DNA of 64,000 bases from Cellvibrionales bacterium (GTDB lineage: Bacteria > Pseudomonadota > Gammaproteobacteria > Pseudomonadales > JAHEIH01). Both the position numbers and the translations under genes were made by a program. The first letter of the stretch is position 1, and every line of letters begins with the position of its first letter. The DNA lies in contig JAHEIH010000005.1 in NCBI GenBank assembly GCA_024639455.1, forward strand, positions 1 through 64,000. Reading direction: 5' to 3'. Of the stretch, positions 1 through 8,968 are shown one piece after another. The notes under the pieces were generated by a model. The model was not told the DNA's origin and ran no database searches. It saw only the letters and a program-made list of their open reading frames with translations.

Positions 1-5
1 AAATC

Positions 6-121
6 ATGGGTAAAGGTATCCGTTACTCGGACGAATTTAAGCAAGAAGCAGTTAATCAAGTCGCTATTCACGGCTATGCAGTGAATGATGTTGCAGAGCG
101 CCTTGGCATCAGCAGCAAGAC
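6..121 (+). pseudogene. 5' fragment of an IS3-family OrfA (outer element), interrupted
   Basis: An ATG at 6 opens a frame starting MGKGIRYSDEFKQEAVNQV, the typical start of an IS3-family OrfA with an N-terminal helix-turn-helix that binds the IS ends. About 39 codons remain, to GISSKT, before the second insertion sequence begins at 122. The missing 3' part does not resume on the far side of that insertion; there the frame continues into recombinase sequence. This is therefore a 5' remnant of a different IS from the one at 122-1357. Its upstream end lies outside the window or just at its edge. Confidence 0.7.
119..121. repeat. Target-site duplication GAC, left copy
   Basis: GAC directly precedes the left inverted repeat at 122 and is repeated directly after the right inverted repeat at 1358-1360. 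A 3-bp duplication is normal for IS3-family insertion. The match could arise by chance with probability about 1 in 64. Confidence 0.65.
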
Positions 122-153
122 TGTAATGGTCAACTAATCTTGGACACTTTGTT
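122..153. repeat. Left terminal inverted repeat of the IS
   Basis: It begins TGTAATGGTC and ends GACACTTTGTT. The reverse complement of 1326-1357 matches it at 26 of 32 positions, with the outer 10 and the inner 11 bases identical. Confidence 0.85.
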
Positions 154-1044
154 AGGCACTTTTCATTAATTTCATCTCATATTCTACCGGTGAGATGTTA
201 CCCAGTTTGTGATGTCGTCGCTTTTGATTATAAAACGGCTCAATGTAATCAATAATATCTGCTTTTGCTTGTTGTCTTGTTTGATACCTTCTGTAATTGA
301 CGCGTTCCGATTTTAAGCTTCTAAATACACGCTCAGTGACTGCGTTATCCAAACAATTTCCAGCACGACTCATACTTGCTTGAATACCTAATTCTCGTAA
401 GCAATCTTGAAATGCTTCACTGGTATATTGAGCCCCTTGGTCAGAATGGAATATAACCCCCGTTAATGGCTCTCGTTTGCTTACAGCCAACCGTATAGCA
501 CGCATAGTTAACTCAGTATTGGGTTTATCTGAGAATACCCAACTGATTATCTTTCGTGAGCATAATCAACGATAACGGCTAAATACAACCAACCTTGACC
601 TGTTCGTATATACGTAATGTCACCAGACCAATGTGTATTCAATTGTTCAGGATTAAACTGCCTGTTTAGGTGATTTGGTGCAATTACTGATGCTTTTCCT
701 GCCCAAGGATAACGATGTAACCGTGGACGTTTGGCAATTAACTTAAGCGTTCTCATTAAGCGCCTGACTTTATAACGCCCTACACGATAACCTTGATGAT
801 TAAGCTCAATCATCATTCTACGACTACCATAAGTCCCATCCATTTCATTATGGATATGCTTCACCGCAGCTTCTAAGCGAATATCTCTGGCCTTTATTGG
901 CTTCGGTTTCGATTTAAAGTAAAGCGAGCTACGTGCTAACTTAAAACAACGGCATATGTGTTGAACATTAAATCCTGCCTTCTTCAACTTTAGCGCGACT
1001 TGCTGCCTTTGTTCATTTCCATAGCGAAGAAGGCTGACGCCTTT
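152..1044 (-). pseudogene. IS3-family transposase OrfB (DDE integrase), frameshifted
   Basis: OrfB is read by a -1 shift from OrfA at the A6G run (1041-1047). The first part runs to about 547 and contains a helix-turn-helix region (HTH_21-like) and the first catalytic Asp in SGDITYI. The second part (152 to about 560) carries the second Asp in FHSDQGAQYTS and the Glu in NAVTERVFRSLK. The two parts are in different frames. The natural join is near 558-564, where VIVDYAHER and a stop replace what should read VDY-SRKIISW. One base appears to have been lost. The break falls between the first and second catalytic Asp, so neither half is a complete catalytic domain. Confidence 0.85.
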
Positions 1045-1292
1045 TTTAACAGGTTATTGTCACTTTCTAGCTGTTTAACTTGTTTTTCTAATTCTTGAAT
1101 TCGTTTTTGCTCAGCAGTAATAGCTGATGCTTTTGGTGTAATGCCAACTTGCTCTTCTCTGTATTGGCTTAACTACTTTTGTAATGTTGAATATCCAACA
1201 TTCATTGCTTCCGCTGCTTGTTTGACTGGATACCCTTGGATGATTATTAACTCAACACATTCTAATTTAAATTCGGCTGTAAACTTCTTCAT
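990..1292 (-). pseudogene. IS3-family OrfA with in-frame amber stop
   Basis: The ATG at 1292 gives MKKFTAEFKLECVELI, then a helix-turn-helix (GYPVKQAAEAMNVGYSTLQ). A TAG at 1175-1173 stands where a Trp codon is expected (LQK-stop-LSQYREEQVG). The frame then continues through a leucine-zipper-like segment (IQELEKQVKQLESDNNLLKKA) to a TAA at 992-990. The slippery AAAAAAG for the OrfA-OrfB -1 frameshift sits in the LLKKA codons. The full product would be about 100 residues, normal for IS3 OrfA. Confidence 0.85.
1041..1047 (-). promoter_or_regulatory. Slippery AAAAAAG for OrfA-OrfB -1 frameshift
   Basis: The minus strand reads AAAAAAG inside the OrfA Leu-Leu-Lys-Lys codons, just where the OrfB frame opens. 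IS3-family elements use this A6G motif to make the OrfAB fusion transposase. It is non-productive here because of the lesions in both ORFs. Confidence 0.7.
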
Positions 1293-1325
1293 TATTACCT
1301 CGTTGGTTTTGGTTATGATACCTCC

Positions 1326-1357
1326 AACAAAGTGTCTTATATGATTAGACCATTACA
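1326..1357. repeat. Right terminal inverted repeat of the IS
   Basis: Inverted partner of 122-153. Read on the minus strand it starts TGTAATGGTCTAATC and ends GACACTTTGTT. The element ends with CA at 1356-1357. Confidence 0.85.
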
Positions 1358-1360
1358 GAC
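1358..1360. repeat. Target-site duplication GAC, right copy
   Basis: Matches 119-121 on the other side of the insertion sequence. Confidence 0.65.
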
Positions 1361-1418
1361 TCAGCGATACATTGAGGCTGACTCAGAGGCGCAGAGGAAA
1401 TTGGTGGAGTTGATCTAG
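1359..1418 (+). pseudogene. 3' end of a tyrosine recombinase (integrase) gene
   Basis: Nineteen codons followed by TAG read TQRYIEADSEAQRKLVELI. This is the characteristic C-terminus of phage- or island-type tyrosine recombinases, where TTQRYI contains the nucleophilic Tyr. Everything 5' of it is gone, replaced by the insertion sequence and the OrfA fragment. Its position, facing and about 115 bp from the 3' end of guaA, fits the integrase remnant of an element integrated at guaA. The assignment rests on a short motif. Confidence 0.65.
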
Positions 1419-1440
1419 CCCTAAATCTAAAACCAGGTAC

Positions 1441-1473
1441 TAAATAAGAAAACGCCACTCGACTTAAGTGGCG
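1441..1473 (-). terminator. Rho-independent terminator of guaBA
   Basis: A 7-bp stem (CGCCACT at 1453-1459 with AGTGGCG at 1467-1473) with a 7-base loop is followed on the minus strand by TTTTCTTATTT. It lies about 60 bp past the guaA stop. Confidence 0.8.
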
Positions 1474-1534
1474 CCAGCAGGAATTTAACTAACTAGATGA
1501 GACTCTATCGGCCAGACCGGAAATACTGCCAATC

Positions 1535-3109
1535 CTATTCCCACTCGATCGTGGCAGGCGGTTTTGAACTCACATCATAGGCTACACGAGACACATGCTC
1601 GATCTCGTTGATGATGCGATTGGAGACCTTTTCCAACAATTCGTAGGGCAAGTGCGCCCAACGAGCAGTCATAAAGTCGATAGTTTCTACCGCTCGAAGG
1701 CTGATCACCCATTCGTAGCGACGGCCATCGCCTACCACTCCGACTGACTTAACAGGTAAGAACACTGCAAAGGCTTGTGATGTTTTGTGGTACCAATCTG
1801 CCGCATGCAGCTCTTCCAAGAAAATATGGTCAGCTTCGCGCAAGATGTCGGCGTATTCTTTTTTCACTTCGCCTAGAATGCGCACCCCTAGGCCAGGACC
1901 CGGGAAGGGATGACGATAGACCATATCGAAGGGTAGCCCCAACTCTAGACCAATCTTACGCACTTCGTCTTTAAATAATTCACGTAACGGCTCTACCAGC
2001 GAGAAGGCCATATCTTCGGGAAGACCACCAACGTTGTGGTGTGACTTAATCACGTGGGCCTTGCCCGTCTTAGCGGCAGCCGACTCGATTACGTCGGGGT
2101 AAATAGTGCCCTGCGCCAACCAGCGCACGTCTTGCAACTTGGCGGCTTCGCTGTCAAAAACATCGATAAAGGTATTGCCGATCACCTTACGCTTGGCCTC
2201 TGGGTCACTAACACCTTCCAACCGCTTGAGGAACAAACCTTCAGCATTGGCGCGAATGACTTTAACACCCATGTTCTTGGCGAACATGTCCATCACCATG
2301 TCGCCTTCGTTTTTACGCAGCAGGCCGTTGTCAACGAATACGCACGTCAGCTGATCACCGATGGCGCGGTGTAACAATGCCGCCACTACCGACGAATCAA
2401 CACCTCCAGACAAGCCTAGTAGCACTTTGTCGCCACCCACTTGCTGGCGGACTTTTTCGATTTGATCTTCGATGATATTGGCTGCCGTCCACAGCGCTTC
2501 ACAGCCACAAATGTTCAACACGAAGTGTTCGTAAATGCGTTGACCTTGCAGGGTGTGAGTCACTTCGGGGTGGAACTGCACACCGTAAAAGCCGCGCTCT
2601 TCGCAGGCCATGGCCGCAATCGGGCATGATGGCGTCGATGCTGTTAAGGCAAAGCCTGCTGGCATCGTGGTGACTTTATCACCATGACTCATCCACACAT
2701 CGAGCAATCCAGCACCATTGCCATCTACGTGATCTTTGATGTCATTAAACAGCGCTGTCGCCGCTTCTACTTTAACCTGCGCATAACCAAATTCGCGAAC
2801 ATTGGAGCCTTTAACTTCGCCGCCCAATTGAGCGGTCATGGTCTGCATGCCGTAACATATACCCAACACAGGCACACCCATTTCAAATACGCACTGAGGT
2901 GCGCGGGGTGAACCCTGCTCAGTGACCGATTCAGGACCTCCGGCCAAGATAATACCGCTAGGATTGTACTCGCGAATCTCTTCCTCGCTCATATCAAAGG
3001 CACGAATCTCGCTGTACACACCAATTTCACGGATGCGGCGAGCGATTAGCTGCGTGTATTGCGAGCCAAAATCAAGGATAAGAATTTTGTACGCGTGAAT
3101 ATCTTGCAT
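1535..3109 (-). CDS. guaA: GMP synthase (glutamine-hydrolysing)
   Basis: Converts XMP, ATP and glutamine to GMP, the last step of guanine nucleotide synthesis. The N-terminal class I glutamine amidotransferase domain shows the nucleophile Cys in GICYGMQ near residue 85 and the His/Glu pair in [11 protein letters not shown] near 180. The ATP-pyrophosphatase domain follows with the P-loop [10 protein letters not shown] near 233, then the C-terminal dimerisation domain ending TIEWE. The start at 3109 is chosen because AGGA at 3120-3117 lies 7 nt upstream; an ATG two codons earlier (3115) leaves only 1 nt. Product is 524 residues, as in E. coli. The SD overlaps the guaB stop, so the pair is translationally linked. 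The 3' end of guaA is a known island integration site, and mobile debris lies just past it. Confidence 0.97.
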   Translation of the reverse strand: MQDIHAYKILILDFGSQYTQLIARRIREIGVYSEIRAFDMSEEEIREYNPSGIILAGGPESVTEQGSPRAPQCVFEMGVPVLGICYGMQTMTAQLGGEVKGSNVREFGYAQVKVEAATALFNDIKDHVDGNGAGLLDVWMSHGDKVTTMPAGFALTASTPSCPIAAMACEERGFYGVQFHPEVTHTLQGQRIYEHFVLNICGCEALWTAANIIEDQIEKVRQQVGGDKVLLGLSGGVDSSVVAALLHRAIGDQLTCVFVDNGLLRKNEGDMVMDMFAKNMGVKVIRANAEGLFLKRLEGVSDPEAKRKVIGNTFIDVFDSEAAKLQDVRWLAQGTIYPDVIESAAAKTGKAHVIKSHHNVGGLPEDMAFSLVEPLRELFKDEVRKIGLELGLPFDMVYRHPFPGPGLGVRILGEVKKEYADILREADHIFLEELHAADWYHKTSQAFAVFLPVKSVGVVGDGRRYEWVISLRAVETIDFMTARWAHLPYELLEKVSNRIINEIEHVSRVAYDVSSKPPATIEWE

Positions 3110-3118
3110 TGTCATGTC

Positions 3119-4594
3119 CTAGCGACCGCCCACAGGATAGTTAGGCGCTTCTTTAGTTATTTGCACGTCGTGTACGTGGCTTTCATTCATACCTGCAGCA
3201 GTAACACGGCTAAATTGAGGCACGGTACGCATAATCTCGATCGTGGTACTACCGGTGTAACCCATGGCTGAACGGACGCCGCCCATCATTTGGTGGACAA
3301 TAGCAGATAGCGAGCCTTTGTAGGGTACGCGGCCCTCAATGCCTTCAGGCACTAATTTTTCAGCCCCTTTGCTGGCATCTTGGAAATAGCGATCAGAAGA
3401 ACCAGATGTACGCGCCATGGCGCCCAATGAACCCATGCCACGGTAGGATTTATAAGTACGACCTTGATAAAGCTCAACCTCTCCAGGCGCCTCTTCGGTA
3501 CCCGCAAACATTGAACCCATCATGATGCAGTGCGCACCCGCAACAATCGCTTTCGCCAGGTCGCCCGAGTAGCGAATACCCCCGTCGGCAATGACGGCGA
3601 TCCCGGTTTCTTTCAATGCTTCTGCCACATTGGCAATCGCGGAAATCTGTGGCACACCGATACCCGTAACGATGCGGGTAGTACAAATAGAACCTGGACC
3701 AATACCCACTTTCACCGCATCAGCACCGGCTTCAGCCAAGGCCAAGGCCGCGTCTGCAGTGGCGATATTACCGCCGATGACATCCACATGAGGATGATCT
3801 TTTTTGATCTTGCGAACGCGATCCAGTACGTTTTTCGAGTGGCCATGAGCGGTATCAACAACCAGCACATCAGCCCCCGCGTCCACCAGTGCTTTAACAC
3901 GGTCGTCTGTATCGGGACCAGTACCCACTGAAGCACCTACGCGCAGGTGACCTTCAGAATCTTTGGCGGCAAAGGGGAAGGTTTCCGCCTTGTTGATATC
4001 GGTCACGGTAATCAGTCCGCGCAATTTAAAGGCTTCGTCCACCACCAACACTTTTTCAATTCGGTGCTTATGGAGAATCTCACGCACCGCCTCTTGGCTA
4101 GTACCCTCTTGTACGGTCACGAGGCGCTCTTTTGGCGTCATGATAGAGGCAACGCTGGCGTTCATCGAAGGCTCAAAGCGAACGTCACGGCTGGTGACAA
4201 TACCGACTAACTCGTCGTTTTCCAGCACGGGTACGCCAGAAATATTGTGTTTACGACGCAACTCAACCAGATCGCTGATACTCGCGCTAGAATCAATCGT
4301 TATAGGGTCGCGCACCACACCACTTTCAAACTTCTTCACCTTCCGGACTTCGGCGGCTTGCTGCTCAATAGTCATCGACTTGTGGATAATACCGATACCA
4401 CCCTCTTGCGCCAGCGCAATGGCCAAGCGGGCCTCGGTGACGGTATCCATCGCCGCCGAGACAACGGGGATATTTAGAGAAATATTACGAGTCAATTTTG
4501 TTTTCAGTGAGACGTCTTTCGCGGTAACCTCTGAGTAGGCAGGGATTAGCAAGACATCGTCGAATGTCAGCGCTTCTTGAGCTATTCGCAGCAT
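3119..4594 (-). CDS. guaB: IMP dehydrogenase
   Basis: Oxidises IMP to XMP with NAD+, the committed step to GMP. The product is a 491-residue TIM barrel with an inserted pair of CBS domains (about residues 95-205). The catalytic Cys lies in GPGSICTTR near residue 303, and the C-terminal flap contains [11 protein letters not shown]. The frame stays open upstream to 4702, but that extension overlaps the divergent xseA and has no family resemblance. The ATG at 4594 ([14 protein letters not shown]) matches the family start and has a GAGG upstream. It precedes guaA by 9 bases in the same operon. Confidence 0.97.
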   Translation of the reverse strand: MLRIAQEALTFDDVLLIPAYSEVTAKDVSLKTKLTRNISLNIPVVSAAMDTVTEARLAIALAQEGGIGIIHKSMTIEQQAAEVRKVKKFESGVVRDPITIDSSASISDLVELRRKHNISGVPVLENDELVGIVTSRDVRFEPSMNASVASIMTPKERLVTVQEGTSQEAVREILHKHRIEKVLVVDEAFKLRGLITVTDINKAETFPFAAKDSEGHLRVGASVGTGPDTDDRVKALVDAGADVLVVDTAHGHSKNVLDRVRKIKKDHPHVDVIGGNIATADAALALAEAGADAVKVGIGPGSICTTRIVTGIGVPQISAIANVAEALKETGIAVIADGGIRYSGDLAKAIVAGAHCIMMGSMFAGTEEAPGEVELYQGRTYKSYRGMGSLGAMARTSGSSDRYFQDASKGAEKLVPEGIEGRVPYKGSLSAIVHQMMGGVRSAMGYTGSTTIEIMRTVPQFSRVTAAGMNESHVHDVQITKEAPNYPVGGR

Positions 4595-4634
4595 AGTGGG
4601 CGAAACCTCGTTTTGGGTGAATATAAAACAGGCA

Positions 4635-4640
4635 ATTATA
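4635..4640 (-). promoter_or_regulatory. Probable -10 box (TATAAT) for guaBA
   Basis: The 72-bp gap between divergent guaB and xseA contains a perfect TATAAT on the minus strand, about 41 bp upstream of the guaB ATG. A weak -35 (TTCTTT) lies 16 bp further upstream. Being alone and without a good -35, it is a moderate call. Confidence 0.45.
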
Positions 4641-4666
4641 ACATTTAAAAGGCACAAAAGAATACA

Positions 4667-6121
4667 GTGAAAGACATTGATTCCCACTTGATTCCACAAC
4701 ATTTATTACGCCAACCGAAGAGCGTGGCGCCGCTATCTGTATCTCAGCTAAACCGTGCAGCCAAACAGTTGCTGGAGAGCGAATTTTTGCAGGTTTATGT
4801 CGAGGGTGAAATCTCCAATTTTTCACGCCCTAGCTCTGGCCACTGGTACTTTTCACTTAAGGATGATCACGCTCAAATCCGCTGCGCCTTTTTTAAGGGT
4901 CGAAACCTGTACTGCCAACAAAATGTTGTCAACGGTCAAAAAGTCGCCGTACGCGGCAAAATCAGTTTGTTTGAAGCACGTGGCGAATATCAACTGATTG
5001 TCGACCGTCTAGAGGATGCCGGTATCGGCGCCCTACAAGCGCGCTATGAGGCGTTAAAAAAGCAACTAGAGAGTGAAGGATTGTTTGACCCAGCGCAAAA
5101 ACAAGTCCTGCCTGCACACCCCAAGCGTATTGCTTTGGTCACCTCTCCTACCGGAGCAGCGGTACGCGATATGCTGAGCGTTTTTGCGCGGCGCTATTCC
5201 AGGCTGCATATAGACGTCGTTCCGGTCATGGTGCAAGGCGACCAGGCGGCCCCTCAAATTGTGGCCGCACTGCAATGGCTGAGTACTCTAGGCATGCACG
5301 ACGCTGTTGTGGTTGCCCGCGGCGGGGGCTCCATCGAAGATCTATGGGCATTTAACGAAGAGCAGGTGGCGCGCGCCATTGCTGCTTGTGCCCTACCCGT
5401 GGTCAGCGCTGTCGGTCACGAAACCGATTTTACTATTGCTGATTTTGTCGCCGATCAACGCGCCCCAACCCCCAGCGCTGCAGCAGAAATCCTCAGCCCA
5501 GACAGCAGCCAACAAGTGGCAAAACTGCTCCAACTGCAACGTCGCCTTGGCACTGCCATGAAACGCCGCTTAGCTGAACGCGCCCAGTACCTGCAGGCAA
5601 CCCAGCGTCGCTTGCGGCATCCCAGTGCCCAATTACAACAATGGAGTCAGCGGCTAGACGAACTCGACAATCGCCTACAGCGGGCGCAGCAACGCCATAC
5701 TTCGCAACGGAGCAAAGAACTCGTCCACTGGCAACAACGCCTACGTCAACGCTCGCCTCAGCGGCAACTACAGCACGCTAAACATCGACTCAATCAGTTG
5801 CAACAAAGCCAGCAGAGATTGATCAAACTGGCCCTGCAACAAAGTACGATACACTTAGCCAATGCAGACGACCAGCTCCAACAAAGCATGCAATGGCAAC
5901 TTCAAACCGCGCGGCAACGCTTCGCCCATTCGACTCAACTGCTGAACACACTAAGTCCACTCAATGTCGTGCAACGAGGCTATGCCCTCACAAGAGATGA
6001 GAAACGTAGTTTGATCAAATCGATCAACCAAACCGGCATCGGCGCCAAAATAGATGTACAATTACGCGACGGCACGCTGCACGCGACCGTAGACGCTATC
6101 GATACCAACACCGACCATTAA
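4667..6121 (+). CDS. xseA: Exodeoxyribonuclease VII large subunit
   Basis: Large subunit of the ATP-independent single-strand exonuclease ExoVII, which acts with XseB in mismatch and recombination repair. The 484 residues show an N-terminal OB fold ([26 protein letters not shown], residues about 41-70, cited as two runs: [12 protein letters not shown] and [10 protein letters not shown]). The catalytic domain carries [16 protein letters not shown] near 220 and [17 protein letters not shown] near 250. A long Gln/Arg-rich coiled coil (about 290-430) follows. The start codon is GTG. It is divergent from guaB, an arrangement seen in other gammaproteobacteria. rapA follows after 11 bp. xseB is not in the window. 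Confidence 0.95.
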   Translation: MKDIDSHLIPQHLLRQPKSVAPLSVSQLNRAAKQLLESEFLQVYVEGEISNFSRPSSGHWYFSLKDDHAQIRCAFFKGRNLYCQQNVVNGQKVAVRGKISLFEARGEYQLIVDRLEDAGIGALQARYEALKKQLESEGLFDPAQKQVLPAHPKRIALVTSPTGAAVRDMLSVFARRYSRLHIDVVPVMVQGDQAAPQIVAALQWLSTLGMHDAVVVARGGGSIEDLWAFNEEQVARAIAACALPVVSAVGHETDFTIADFVADQRAPTPSAAAEILSPDSSQQVAKLLQLQRRLGTAMKRRLAERAQYLQATQRRLRHPSAQLQQWSQRLDELDNRLQRAQQRHTSQRSKELVHWQQRLRQRSPQRQLQHAKHRLNQLQQSQQRLIKLALQQSTIHLANADDQLQQSMQWQLQTARQRFAHSTQLLNTLSPLNVVQRGYALTRDEKRSLIKSINQTGIGAKIDVQLRDGTLHATVDAIDTNTDH

Positions 6122-6132
6122 GACAGCCAAAC

Positions 6133-8913
6133 ATGCAATTTTCCACAGGACAGCGCTGGGTCAGCCAAGCTGAACCCAAGTTAGGACTGGGCATTGTCGT
6201 CAATAACGCCGACCGCCTTATCGAAATTTACTACCCCGCCGTTGATGAACAGCGCACCTACCGCACCGATGCAGCTCCGCTTAGCCGCATCATCTACCGC
6301 GCGGGAGAATCCATCCACGACAGCGAGGGCAACCACTACACGGTACTCAACAACACCGAACACAACGGTATCATTGTCTACCATGTAAGCCACGACGATG
6401 GCAGCGAAGGTGTCCTTCCTGAAATTCAATTGGCCGCCGACGTACACCTCAACTCGCCACTCGACAAACTGTCTTCAGGGCAGTTGTGCAAACCGAGCGA
6501 ATACGCCCTGCGGCGCCGTTTGATGAGCGCTCTGCAACATGCCGAGGGCAGTGAGTGCAGAGGTTTAATGGGGGCAAGAGTATCGCTATTGCCACACCAA
6601 ATATACATTGCCAGCGAAGTCGGCCAACGTCTGTCGCCACGTGTGCTACTGGCGGATGAAGTGGGATTGGGGAAAACCATTGAAGCGGGCTTGATCTTAC
6701 ATCAACAACTACTCACCGAGCGCGCCAAGCGCATCCTCATCGCCGTACCGAACAGCCTAGTGCACCAGTGGTTGGTCGAGATGCTTCGCCGGGTCAATAT
6801 TATTTGTGCGGTGTTTAATGAGGCTCGCTGTGAAGCCATAGCATCGGAAGGTAATCCCTTTGAAAGCGAACAGATCATTATTTGCGACCTGCAATGGCTA
6901 GCCAATTCGCCCAAGCGCCTAGCTGAGGCTAATAGCGCCAAGTTTGATATTTTGCTCATCGACGAGGCGCACAACCTGCATTGGAGTCCACAGGATGCCT
7001 GTCCCGCTTACCGTGCGGTAGAGATGCTGTCTTCACACATACCTGGTCTTTTGCTACTTACCGCTACCCCTGAACAAGCGGGGCTAGAAAGCCACTTTGC
7101 TCGACTTCGTCTTCTCGACCCGGAACGCTTTCACGATTATCAGGCCTACCTTGCTGAAACCGAGCAATATGCCAGTCTCAACGCCATGATAGAGCGACTG
7201 GGCGACAACAGCCTCGTCCCGGCAGATATCGGCGCCAGTATTGCCAACCACTTCGACGACCCCGAACTCGCTAGCCGCTACCAGCAAAGCGCCGATCTGG
7301 TCGACCACCTGCTGGACCGCCACGGCACTGGCCGAGTGATGTTCCGCAATAGTCGCCACCGCATCGCCGGTTTCCCAGCGCGCCACCTAGATCCCGTACC
7401 GCTCGCATCACCCTACCCAACCGGCGATTGGCGCAACGACCTGCACCCCGAGCTCAATGCCGACCCCGATTGGTGCCAACAAGATCCTCGCATTACCTGG
7501 TTAAGCGCCTTCCTGCGCAGCCACAAGCAAGAAAAAGTACTGTTAATTTGCGCCCATCGCCAAAGCGCAGAAGATATCGAGCAACACCTGCGCTTGCGTG
7601 AAGGCATTGCCGCCGCCGATTTTCACGAGGGCCTGTCGATAGTAGAACGCGACCGCGCCGCCGCCTATTTTGCTGACCGTGAAAATGGCGCTCAGATACT
7701 TGTGTGCTCTGAAATCGGTAGCGAGGGACGCAACTTCCAGTTTGCCAAGCATTTGGTTCTGTTCGATCTACCCAAAAACCCAGACTTACTCGAGCAGCGC
7801 ATTGGCCGTATCGACCGCATTGGCCAGGGAAGCGATATTTATCTGCATATACCCTACTTTGACAACACCGCCCAAGCGCGCCTCTTCCATTGGTATCAGC
7901 GAGGTCTACAGCAGTTTGATGCGCCCTTCTCAGGCGGTCATAGCCTGTATGAAAAATATCGCACCGAATTTGAAAACTATCTGGCTAGCGATCGCTTAGA
8001 CGACGCTTGGCTGAACAGCTTACAAGCAGAGGCAAACGCTCTGCGCGATACGTTGGAAAAAGGCCGAGACCGCTTATTGGAACTCAACTCTTGCCGCGCA
8101 GATGCTGCACGACAGTGGATAGACAGCATTCAAGCCGCCGAAGCGTGTGACAACTTGGAAGCCTTGTTTGACGACATTCTCGATTTTTACGGAATAGACA
8201 GCGAACTTGGCAGCCAACACAGCACCGTGCTTCATCAAGGCGAACAACGCACTAGCATTCCCTTCCCCATGCTAGGTGACGAGGGCATGACTGTAACCTT
8301 CGACCGCGCCACCGCGCTGAGCAATGAGGACATGCACTTCCTAACGTGGGAACATCCCATCATCAGTCAAGCGATCGAAGGCATTGTGCACGGCGAACCG
8401 GCCAACTGTTGCATAGGCAAACTCAGTCTAAAGGGCTTGGCACCCGGCACAATGTTGGTGGAATGCCAGTTCTCGCTTGAGTGCCTGGCCCCTCAATACC
8501 TACACCTTGGACGCTATCTCAACGACGCCGCACCGCGAGTATTACTCACTCACGAAGGTCGCGATCTCAGTAAACTACTACCCGCTGATGCGCTCGATAG
8601 TCGCGTAGACAAACTACCCAAACCCACCGCACTCCAAGTCGCTAATCAACAGCGCAGTGTGATTGAGAAGTTGGTCGCCTTGGCTGAACGTCAGGTCACT
8701 GAGCAGCGAGACAGTAGTGTCGCTGCGGCCACCATAAAACTGCAGCAACATCTGGGCGGTGAACTAGCGAGACTGCGTGATTTAGCTCGTCACAACCCTG
8801 CTGTCAGCGACCTAGAGATTCAGCGTATGGCCACATTATTAGACGATGGCTGCCGCGCCTTACAGCACAGCCGCGCGGTGCTAAACGGGCTAAGAATTAT
8901 CGTTGCCGTATAG
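6133..8913 (+). CDS. rapA: RNA polymerase-associated SWI2/SNF2 ATPase RapA
   Basis: RapA binds core RNA polymerase and promotes its recycling after termination. The 926 residues follow the E. coli protein (968) along their length. They include the Tudor-like N-terminus beginning GQRWVSQAEPKLGLG, helicase motif I in LADEVGLGKTIEAG near residue 175, the DEAH-type box DEAHNLHWS near 276, and motif III LLTATPEQ near 314. In the second RecA domain are CSEIGSEGRNFQFAKHLV and the motif VI stretch EQRIGRIDRIGQ. The 3' half matches the RapA-specific C-terminal domain. It lies 11 bp after xseA and is probably co-transcribed. RapA is normally monocistronic in enterics, so the xseA pairing is a lineage feature. 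Confidence 0.95.
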   Translation: MQFSTGQRWVSQAEPKLGLGIVVNNADRLIEIYYPAVDEQRTYRTDAAPLSRIIYRAGESIHDSEGNHYTVLNNTEHNGIIVYHVSHDDGSEGVLPEIQLAADVHLNSPLDKLSSGQLCKPSEYALRRRLMSALQHAEGSECRGLMGARVSLLPHQIYIASEVGQRLSPRVLLADEVGLGKTIEAGLILHQQLLTERAKRILIAVPNSLVHQWLVEMLRRVNIICAVFNEARCEAIASEGNPFESEQIIICDLQWLANSPKRLAEANSAKFDILLIDEAHNLHWSPQDACPAYRAVEMLSSHIPGLLLLTATPEQAGLESHFARLRLLDPERFHDYQAYLAETEQYASLNAMIERLGDNSLVPADIGASIANHFDDPELASRYQQSADLVDHLLDRHGTGRVMFRNSRHRIAGFPARHLDPVPLASPYPTGDWRNDLHPELNADPDWCQQDPRITWLSAFLRSHKQEKVLLICAHRQSAEDIEQHLRLREGIAAADFHEGLSIVERDRAAAYFADRENGAQILVCSEIGSEGRNFQFAKHLVLFDLPKNPDLLEQRIGRIDRIGQGSDIYLHIPYFDNTAQARLFHWYQRGLQQFDAPFSGGHSLYEKYRTEFENYLASDRLDDAWLNSLQAEANALRDTLEKGRDRLLELNSCRADAARQWIDSIQAAEACDNLEALFDDILDFYGIDSELGSQHSTVLHQGEQRTSIPFPMLGDEGMTVTFDRATALSNEDMHFLTWEHPIISQAIEGIVHGEPANCCIGKLSLKGLAPGTMLVECQFSLECLAPQYLHLGRYLNDAAPRVLLTHEGRDLSKLLPADALDSRVDKLPKPTALQVANQQRSVIEKLVALAERQVTEQRDSSVAAATIKLQQHLGGELARLRDLARHNPAVSDLEIQRMATLLDDGCRALQHSRAVLNGLRIIVAV

Positions 8914-8968
8914 GAAAAAATAACAGTATTAGTCTATGCTAGTCCTATGTTTACGTAGGACGGCATGG

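Larger units (their letters stand above)
122..1357 (-). mobile_element. IS3-family insertion sequence, 1236 bp, degenerate
   Basis: The element has TG...CA ends, imperfect terminal inverted repeats of about 32 bp (26 of 32 matching) and a GAC target duplication. It carries two overlapping minus-strand ORFs joined by an A6G slippery run, the standard IS3 layout. OrfA carries an in-frame TAG and OrfB a frameshift inside the DDE domain, so this copy should not be able to make transposase. Both ends look intact, so it could still be moved by an active relative elsewhere in the genome. Confidence 0.88.

Noticed and set aside
3963-4538. Long plus-strand frame opposite guaB
   Set aside because: It is the reverse-strand shadow of a well-conserved gene, has no SD and no protein-like composition.
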